This document shows, piece by piece, positions 1 to 4,820 of a stretch of DNA of 7,087 nt. Made by a program: the position numbers and the translations under genes. Origin of the DNA: an uncultured bacterium (GTDB lineage Bacteria > Bacillota > Clostridia > Lachnospirales > Lachnospiraceae). The stretch's first letter is position 1, and each line of letters begins with the position of its first letter. The notes under the pieces are model-generated. The model had not been told where the DNA came from, did no database searches, and was given only the letters and a program-made list of their open reading frames with translations. The DNA is taken from assembly GCA_945871045.1 (NCBI GenBank), contig CAMBUC010000108.1, forward strand, positions 1 through 7,087. The letters run 5' to 3'.

Positions 1-2
1 AC

Positions 3-845
3 GGACATGGCGGACATGAGATCATCGCCATGAACCATTCTTTCCACGGAAGAACGATCGGCGCATTGTCCGTCACCGGAAATGAGCATTACAGAGAACC
101 CTTTGAACCTCTGATGCCCGGTGTGAAGTATGCGGATTTTAATGATCTGGACAGCGTCAAAGGACAGGTCACCGACAAAACCTGCGCCATCATCTTTGAG
201 ACGGTACAGGGAGAAGGCGGCATTTATCCCGCTACAAAAGAATTTCTCGAAGGTGTGCGGGCCCTGTGTGATGAGAAGGATATCTTACTGATCCTGGATG
301 AGATCCAGTGTGGCATGGGACGGACCGGCCACATGTTTGCATGGCAGGGATACGGCGTGAAGCCCGATATCATGACGAGTGCAAAGGCACTGGGCTGCGG
401 CGTTCCGGTGGGTGCCTTCCTGATGACGGAAAAAGTGGCGGGTTCTTCGCTGATGCCCGGAGATCACGGTACGACTTACGGTGGAAATCCCTTTGTCGGC
501 GCCGCTGTGACAAAAGTGATTGAGATGATGGAACGTGAAAATATCACCGACCATGTACAAACGGTCGGTGCATACCTTTCCAAACAGTTAGATGCATTGG
601 TTGCGAAATATGACTGTCTGACCGCCCACAGAGGCGTGGGGCTCATGCAGGGAGTTGTGTGTACCAAAAAAGTCGGTGAAGTAGCAGCAAAGGCATTGGA
701 AAAAGGATTGATCGTGATCACTGCCGGAAGTGATGTGATCCGTTTTGTCCCGCCGCTCATTCTGGAAGAATCCCATGTAGATGAGATGATCGAAAAATTA
801 TCCGAATGTCTGGACGAACTGGAACGAGGTACGAGTGATCAGTAA
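3..845 (+). CDS. argD: Acetylornithine aminotransferase, 5'-truncated by window edge
   Basis: PLP-dependent class III aminotransferase of arginine biosynthesis, a cytosolic enzyme that exchanges an amino group between N-acetylornithine and 2-oxoglutarate. The reading frame is open from base 3, and the first nine codons (GHGGHEIIA) continue the family pattern upstream of the ATG at 30, so that ATG is internal and not the start. Visible family motifs are NHSFHGRT (33-56), QGEGG, LDEIQCGMGRTG with the PLP-ring Asp at 297-299, TSAKALG with the Schiff-base Lys at 384-386, HGTTYGGNP, and RFVPPL near the C terminus. About 280 residues are present; the family is about 400 long, so roughly 120 N-terminal residues lie outside the window. 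It resembles ArgD more closely than other class III enzymes (QCGMGRTG, SAKALG, STYGGNP-like block), although succinylornithine or other omega-aminotransferase activity cannot be excluded. The frame is intact and ends with TAA. It is separated from the com genes by a promoter-bearing gap and is probably the end of an arg operon. Confidence 0.93.
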   Translation, partial: GHGGHEIIAMNHSFHGRTIGALSVTGNEHYREPFEPLMPGVKYADFNDLDSVKGQVTDKTCAIIFETVQGEGGIYPATKEFLEGVRALCDEKDILLILDEIQCGMGRTGHMFAWQGYGVKPDIMTSAKALGCGVPVGAFLMTEKVAGSSLMPGDHGTTYGGNPFVGAAVTKVIEMMERENITDHVQTVGAYLSKQLDALVAKYDCLTAHRGVGLMQGVVCTKKVGEVAAKALEKGLIVITAGSDVIRFVPPLILEESHVDEMIEKLSECLDELERGTSDQ

Positions 846-869
846 CTAATAAATTGTCATAACAAAGGG

Positions 870-898
870 TTGTAAAATCCATGATTCTCCGCTAAAAT
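870..898 (+). promoter_or_regulatory. Predicted sigma-A-type promoter for the com operon
   Basis: A -35-like TTGTAA (870-875) and a -10-like TAAAAT (893-898) are separated by exactly 17 bp, each close to the TTGACA/TATAAT consensus. Transcription would begin near 905 and leave a leader of about 50 bases before the comEA ATG at 958. This is the only convincing promoter I see upstream of the six-gene run, and the downstream gaps are too short to need another. No clear rho-independent terminator follows argD, so readthrough from the arg operon is also possible. Confidence 0.55.
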
Positions 899-923
899 GA
901 TTATATCGCTTTGAGTGCTCTTA

Positions 924-942
924 CCTGCCGGACAGATGCAGG
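924..942 (+). repeat. Short leader inverted repeat beside the comEA RBS
   Basis: CCTGC (924-928) and GCAGG (938-942) form a perfect 5-bp inverted repeat with a 9-base loop. It ends directly before the AAAGGAG ribosome binding site. An alternative pairing of CTTACCT (919-925) with AGGAAAG (940-946) would cover part of that site. The stem is short and no T-tract follows, so it is not a terminator. A role in translation control is only a possibility. Confidence 0.3.
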
Positions 943-949
943 AAAGGAG
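943..949 (+). promoter_or_regulatory. Ribosome binding site of comEA
   Basis: AAAGGAG lies 8 bases upstream of the ATG at 958, ideal spacing. It fixes the comEA start and therefore includes the basic N-terminal stretch and signal sequence. Confidence 0.8.
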
Positions 950-957
950 CGATCCGG

Positions 958-1641
958 ATGAATCACAAACAACAAAAGATTCATAAATGTTTTAAAGATC
1001 AAAAGAGGACAGCAAAGACAGCGATCAGTTGTCTTTTGCTGTTACTTTTATATGGGTGCGCAAATCAGGGGCAGTCTGCCTCCGGGATCTCAGTGTTTAC
1101 AGAGGAGCCGGTTTTGGAAGAAGGCATTTCCCAGACGGACAGGACATGGGAAGAGGAAGAAGAGGCCACGGAAACGGATGAACATACTGCCCGGCGAACA
1201 TCTTCTTCGGGTGAGGAGCAGGTGCTGACGGTGTATGTCTGCGGTGCGGTAAAATCGCCGGGAGTTTACGAATTACATGGGAACAGCCGGGTGTATGAGG
1301 CAGTTGCTCTTGCCGGTGGCATGACAAAAGATGCGGCGCTTGCGGCCGTGAATCAGGCAGAACTGCTGTCAGACGGACAGATGATCGTGATCCCGACAGT
1401 GGAAGAACAGCAGGCTGTCAGTGAAGCCGAGGAGGCAAGGGAAGAAGGTCTTGTAAACATCAATTCGGCGGATCTGGAGGATCTGAAAACCCTTCCGGGG
1501 ATCGGTGATTCCAAGGCACGCAGCATTCTTGCTTACAGAGAGAAAAACGGCGCATTCCAGACGATAGACGATATAAAGAACGTCGAAGGTATCGGAGACG
1601 GAGTTTTTGCAAAATTGGAGAATTGTATAAAAGTAGATTAG
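958..1641 (+). CDS. comEA: ComEA-family DNA-binding protein, predicted lipoprotein (SLBB + helix-hairpin-helix)
   Basis: Predicted extracytoplasmic DNA receptor for DNA uptake: ComEA binds double-stranded DNA at the membrane and passes it to the ComEC channel. The 227-residue protein has a basic N terminus (1-20) and a short hydrophobic run (22-33) ending in LLYGC, a lipobox-like site with Cys34 as the acylation candidate. A strongly acidic linker with EEEEE follows at about 61-80, then an SLBB domain (about 90-146, TVYVCGAVKSPGVYEL), a Glu/Ala-rich linker (148-163), and tandem helix-hairpin-helix motifs (165-227) with LPGIG at 179-183 and VEGIGDG at 209-215. The domain order is the standard Gram-positive ComEA order. 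The anchor differs: family members usually carry a full transmembrane helix, whereas 12 hydrophobic residues before Cys fit a lipoprotein signal better. The RBS at 943-949 supports the start. It is the first gene of the likely operon that ends with comEC. DNA binding is inferred from family. Confidence 0.9.
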   Translation: MNHKQQKIHKCFKDQKRTAKTAISCLLLLLLYGCANQGQSASGISVFTEEPVLEEGISQTDRTWEEEEEATETDEHTARRTSSSGEEQVLTVYVCGAVKSPGVYELHGNSRVYEAVALAGGMTKDAALAAVNQAELLSDGQMIVIPTVEEQQAVSEAEEAREEGLVNINSADLEDLKTLPGIGDSKARSILAYREKNGAFQTIDDIKNVEGIGDGVFAKLENCIKVD

Positions 1642-1649
1642 GAAAGCCG

Positions 1650-1670
1650 TTTGGCAGGGAAGATGCCAAA
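1650..1670 (+). repeat. Perfect 7-bp inverted repeat between comEA and the regulator
   Basis: TTTGGCA (1650-1656) and TGCCAAA (1664-1670) are perfect inverse complements around a 7-base loop, filling most of the 46-base gap after the comEA stop. No T-tract follows, so it is not a standard terminator. It lies 6 bases before the AGAGG ribosome binding site of the regulator. It may be an mRNA stem that separates comEA expression from the downstream genes, or an operator for a dimeric protein. Function unknown. Confidence 0.5.
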
Positions 1671-1675
1671 GGTGT

Positions 1676-1680
1676 AGAGG
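1676..1680 (+). promoter_or_regulatory. Ribosome binding site that selects ATG 1688 for the regulator
   Basis: AGAGG is 7 bases from the ATG at 1688. The in-frame GTG at 1682, which would add two residues, is only 1 base away and is too close to be used. The ATG also yields the usual MAKKVLVVDDE N terminus. Confidence 0.65.
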
Positions 1681-1687
1681 TGTGATT

Positions 1688-2377
1688 ATGGCAAAAAAAG
1701 TTCTTGTAGTAGATGACGAGAAGCTGATCGTAAAGGGAATCCGTTTTTCCTTAGAGCAGGACGGAATGGAAGTAGAATGTGCATACGATGGTGAGGAAGC
1801 ATTAAAACTTGCCACAGAAAATGCGTATGATATGATCCTTTTAGACCTGATGCTGCCAAAGATGGACGGTTTTGAAGTCTGTCAGCGCATTCGCGAGTTT
1901 TCAAACGTACCGATCGTGATGTTAACGGCAAAAGGTGACGACATGGACAAGATCCTTGGACTGGAGTACGGCGCGGACGATTATATTACCAAACCCTTCA
2001 ATATTTTAGAGGTCAAAGCCCGCATTAAGGCCATTATGCGAAGAACCGGAGCCAAGGAGCCGGAGCCTGCAAAGGCAAAGGTCATCGAAAACGGAGATCT
2101 GAAACTGGATCTGGAAAGCCGCAGATTGTTTATCCTTGGCAGGGAAGTCAATCTGACTGCAAGAGAGTTTGAACTTTTGGAACTGTTTGTCACAAATCAG
2201 AATAAAGTATTCAGCCGTGAAAAACTGCTGTCGCTGGTGTGGGGGTCTGATTATCCCGGAGATGTGCGTACCGTAGATGTGCATGTTCGTCGTCTTCGCG
2301 AAAAGATCGAGGTAAATCCCAGCGAGCCGAAATATGTCCATACCAAATGGGGCGTGGGTTATTATTATCGTGGATAA
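1688..2377 (+). CDS. OmpR/PhoB-family response regulator
   Basis: DNA-binding half of a two-component system; it acts in the cytoplasm after phosphorylation, presumably by the kinase encoded 12 bases downstream. The 229 residues match the family length. The receiver domain (about 3-117) has the acidic pair D9-D10, the phosphoacceptor D53 in LLDLMLPKMDG, T80 in MLTAKGD and K102 in ITKPF, all the expected catalytic residues. A linker rich in Glu, Pro and Ala (121-131) leads to a winged-helix domain (about 136-229) with LTAREFELL, the RTVDVHVRRLREKIE recognition-helix region and the C-terminal WGVGYYY wing. It resembles the WalR/PhoP/ResD/MtrA group, but sequence alone does not settle which. Its position between comEA and comEC suggests these genes as targets or co-regulated partners; this is inference. 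I give no gene symbol because the orthology is not certain. Confidence 0.94.
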   Translation: MAKKVLVVDDEKLIVKGIRFSLEQDGMEVECAYDGEEALKLATENAYDMILLDLMLPKMDGFEVCQRIREFSNVPIVMLTAKGDDMDKILGLEYGADDYITKPFNILEVKARIKAIMRRTGAKEPEPAKAKVIENGDLKLDLESRRLFILGREVNLTAREFELLELFVTNQNKVFSREKLLSLVWGSDYPGDVRTVDVHVRRLREKIEVNPSEPKYVHTKWGVGYYYRG

Positions 2378-2380
2378 GGA
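2376..2380 (+). promoter_or_regulatory. Ribosome binding site of the kinase, overlapping the regulator stop
   Basis: AAGGA starts inside the TAA stop codon of the regulator and is 9 bases from the kinase ATG at 2390. This points to translational coupling of the pair. A second AGGTGA (2383-2388) is too close to the ATG to work alone. Confidence 0.6.
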
Positions 2381-2389
2381 ACAGGTGAG

Positions 2390-3826
2390 ATGAAGTCGAA
2401 AAAGAAACTGCGTAATTTTTTCAAAAGTCTGCGATTTCGTTTAGTCATTGCATTTGTCATCTTTGGTATGCTTCCGGGAATTGCCCTGCGCATCGGTCTG
2501 CTTCGCGGATATGAGGGCAGGGCAGTTGACAAGCGAAGTATCGACATCTTAAGTCAGGCGAAAATTCTCTGTGATCAGATTGCAAATAACGGATATTTAG
2601 ATGATGTAACGAACGAAGTGATCAATTCCAAATTAGAGTTGATCGGTAACATTTACGATGGCCGTATCTTAGTGGTGGATAATACGTTCCATATCATCAA
2701 AGATACGTATGACCTGGATACCTCAAAGATCATCATTTCCGAGGAAGTTGCTACCAGTTTTCAGGGGCAGGAATCCAATAAATATGATCCGGTGAACCGC
2801 TATATCCAGTTGACGCTGCCGATCCGTGATGTGGAAAAACAGGATATTCTCGGGGTGCTTCTGGTAAGCGTTTCCACAGATAACGTGCGGGATTCCCTGA
2901 GATATATGAAAAATATTGCATTGATCATCCAACTTTCGGCCACGATGCTGATCATTGTGCTGGCAGTTATTGTATCGAACATGATCGCAAGACCTTTCAG
3001 CAAGATGACAAAGTCCATCGAGGAGATTCAGATTGGTTATGGTGATGATATGCTCATGATCGATGATTTCACGGAGACAGAATTGATCTCCGCAGATATC
3101 AATGCGTTATTGAAGAATATGAAGGTGTTGGATGAATCCCGGCAGGAGTTCGTATCCAACGTGTCCCATGAGTTAAAGACACCTCTGACGTCCATGAAGG
3201 TGCTGGCTGATTCGCTGATCGGTCAGGAAGGCGCTCCGGTGGAACTGTATCAGGAGTTTATGTCGGATATCGCATCGGAGATCGACAGAGAGAACAAGAT
3301 CATTACCGATCTGTTGTCCCTTGTGAAAATGGACAAGGCAGCAGACAGCCTGAATGTCAGTCAGGTAAATGTGAATGAACTGCTGGAACTGATCATGAAA
3401 CGCCTGATGCCCATCGCGGAAAAGCAAAATATAGAACTTGTCTTAGAGAGTTTCCGACCGGTGACGGCTGATATCGATGAGACAAAATTATCGCTGGCCC
3501 TCACCAATCTGATCGAAAATGCCATCAAATATAATGACAAGAGCGATGGATGGGTACATGTTTCACTGAATGCGGATCATCAGTATTTCTATGTAAAAGT
3601 GGAGGATAACGGAATCGGAATCCCGGAGGAGTCGCTGGATCATATTTATGAGCGATTCTATCGTGTAGATAAATCCCATTCCCGTGAGATCGGCGGTACG
3701 GGCCTTGGCCTTGCCATCACCAGAAACGTGATCTTGATGCATCGGGGAGCCATCAAGGCATTTTCTACCGAGGGAGAGGGCACGATATTTACTGTGCGAA
3801 TTCCTCTGAAATATATTACAGCTTAG
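2390..3826 (+). CDS. Membrane sensor histidine kinase (sensor domain-HAMP-HisKA-HATPase)
   Basis: Sensor kinase of the two-component system, 478 residues. A basic N terminus leads to TM1 (about 17-38). An extracytoplasmic domain of about 130 residues (40-172) follows, with a Cache/PDC-like look: GRILVVDNTFHII, YIQLTLPI and ILGVLLVSVSTD strands. TM2 is at about 175-199 and HAMP at about 196-250. The HisKA domain has SHELKTPL with phosphoacceptor His260. The ATPase domain shows the N box LTNLIENAIKYN (371-382), G1 DNGIGIP (406-412), F box ERFYRVD (421-427) and G2 GGTGLGL (435-441). Every catalytic motif is present, so the kinase should be active. No cytoplasmic PAS domain lies between HAMP and HisKA, unlike WalK or PhoR of Bacillus; in that respect it is like actinobacterial MtrB. 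The next gene, 10 bases away, encodes a surface lipoprotein that could touch the sensor domain. The signal is unknown. Confidence 0.95.
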   Translation: MKSKKKLRNFFKSLRFRLVIAFVIFGMLPGIALRIGLLRGYEGRAVDKRSIDILSQAKILCDQIANNGYLDDVTNEVINSKLELIGNIYDGRILVVDNTFHIIKDTYDLDTSKIIISEEVATSFQGQESNKYDPVNRYIQLTLPIRDVEKQDILGVLLVSVSTDNVRDSLRYMKNIALIIQLSATMLIIVLAVIVSNMIARPFSKMTKSIEEIQIGYGDDMLMIDDFTETELISADINALLKNMKVLDESRQEFVSNVSHELKTPLTSMKVLADSLIGQEGAPVELYQEFMSDIASEIDRENKIITDLLSLVKMDKAADSLNVSQVNVNELLELIMKRLMPIAEKQNIELVLESFRPVTADIDETKLSLALTNLIENAIKYNDKSDGWVHVSLNADHQYFYVKVEDNGIGIPEESLDHIYERFYRVDKSHSREIGGTGLGLAITRNVILMHRGAIKAFSTEGEGTIFTVRIPLKYITA

Positions 3827-3830
3827 GAGG
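3826..3830 (+). promoter_or_regulatory. Ribosome binding site of the GerMN lipoprotein gene
   Basis: GGAGG (within TTAGGAGG) begins at the last base of the kinase stop TAG and is 6 bases from the ATG at 3837. The nearer ATG at 3832 is in another frame and reaches a stop after two codons, so 3837 is the start. Confidence 0.75.
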
Positions 3831-3836
3831 CATGGC

Positions 3837-4820
3837 ATGAGGAAAAAAATAGTTTTTTTTATGGCTGTGATGATGCTGGTCAGTGCCGTGCTTTGCGGGT
3901 GCGGGAAAGAGCAACAGCCCCAGGGGACCTTTTCCATCAGTTATCTGGATAAAGAGCAGACGAAGATCGTCCGTATGAGCTATGAACCGGATGCCAATCT
4001 GTCCGATACAGAGATTCTGGTGCGGGAACTGATCGACGTGCTGTCAACAGATTCGGGAGATGTGGACTATGTGAGACCGATCCCGGAGGGCGTCACAGTC
4101 ACACAGACACTGCTGAAGGATGACGGCGATCTGAAGGTTTATTTTAATGATGCCTATTATATGATGGATGCAGTGCAGGAAATGCTGTGCCGTCTCGCCC
4201 TTGTACAGACCTTGACACAGGTGGAGGGCGTGGATTGCCTGGAATTTTTTGTGGATCATGAACCACTGCTGGATACAAAAGGAAATCAAGTGGGGGAGAT
4301 GACGGTAGACGATTTTGTAGTCAATCCCGGCGAACAGATCAACTCCATCCAGCATGCATCGCTGGATCTGTATTTTTCGAATCCATCCGGAGACGGACTG
4401 CTGTTGGAGACACAGCGGGTTTACTATAACAGTAATGTTTCTCTGGAGAAACTGGTCATCGAGCATTTGATCGCGGGACCGAAGATGAATGATGCCATCG
4501 CATCCATTCCGCCGGAGACATCTCTGGTGAATGTTTCGGTGGCAGACCGTATCTGTTATGTCAGTCTGGATGACGGATTCCGCACCCAGAATTATAATGT
4601 GCAGGAGCCCATCGTGATTTACTCGCTGGTCAATTCCCTGACAGCGCTGCCGCATATTGATAAAGTGCAGATCTCCATAAACGGAGACACGTCCGGCGTG
4701 TATCGGGAGGGAATGGCACTGAGTACCATCTATGAGGAAGATCTGTCTTATGTGCGCGTGGTGGATAGCAGCAAAACAGTCATTGTAAACGATATTAAGG
4801 AGGAAAGCAAAAATCCTTAG
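3837..4820 (+). CDS. Lipoprotein with two GerMN domains, partner candidate of the kinase
   Basis: Predicted membrane-anchored lipoprotein of 327 residues. The signal peptide (1-21) has a hydrophobic core VFFMAVMMLVSAV and the lipobox LCGC with Cys22 as the acylated residue. Two GerMN-type domains follow: domain 1 at about 31-165 (DANLSDTEILVRELI, GDLKVYFNDAYY, QTLTQVEGVDCLEFFVD) and domain 2 at about 173-300 (VSLEKLVIEHLIAGP, RICYVSLDDGF, NSLTALPHIDKVQISINGD). The repeated order is a strand, the 'LV.ELI/LI.G' helix, then the 'V.V.(D/N)' strand and a helix before the final strand. GerMN domains occur in the spore germination protein GerM and in actinobacterial LpqB, which works with the MtrA-MtrB two-component system. 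LpqB carries one GerMN region plus a beta-propeller; this protein has no propeller. Immediate linkage to a regulator and kinase suggests a sensor accessory role (inference). A GerM-like role in sporulation is the main alternative. Confidence 0.85.
   Translation: MRKKIVFFMAVMMLVSAVLCGCGKEQQPQGTFSISYLDKEQTKIVRMSYEPDANLSDTEILVRELIDVLSTDSGDVDYVRPIPEGVTVTQTLLKDDGDLKVYFNDAYYMMDAVQEMLCRLALVQTLTQVEGVDCLEFFVDHEPLLDTKGNQVGEMTVDDFVVNPGEQINSIQHASLDLYFSNPSGDGLLLETQRVYYNSNVSLEKLVIEHLIAGPKMNDAIASIPPETSLVNVSVADRICYVSLDDGFRTQNYNVQEPIVIYSLVNSLTALPHIDKVQISINGDTSGVYREGMALSTIYEEDLSYVRVVDSSKTVIVNDIKEESKNP
4797..4803 (+). promoter_or_regulatory. Strong Shine-Dalgarno for comEC inside the end of the GerMN gene
   Basis: AAGGAGG, a near-perfect match to the 16S anti-Shine-Dalgarno, lies in the last codons of the GerMN gene. 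Counting 9 bases downstream leads to ATC at 4813, in the comEC frame. No ATG, GTG or TTG of that frame lies within reach; the first ATG is at 4867, 63 bases away. The site therefore argues for initiation near 4813. Confidence 0.6.

Noticed and set aside
30..32. ATG as the start of the aminotransferase
   Set aside because: The frame is open further upstream with family-like sequence and the motif order shows about 120 residues missing; this Met is internal.
846..957. Rho-independent terminator after argD
   Set aside because: No GC-rich stem followed by a T-run is present; the only stem (924-942) is 5 bp and precedes an RBS rather than a T-tract.
1369..1815. Minus-strand open frame spanning the comEA end and regulator start
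   Set aside because: It crosses two well-supported + strand genes and the gap, with no RBS or domain signal.
4044..4655. Long minus-strand open frame (203 codons) opposite the GerMN gene
   Set aside because: Composition is rich in His, Cys, Gln and Ile with no domain pattern, as expected from reading a codon-biased gene backwards. The + strand gene has a clear signal peptide, RBS and domains.
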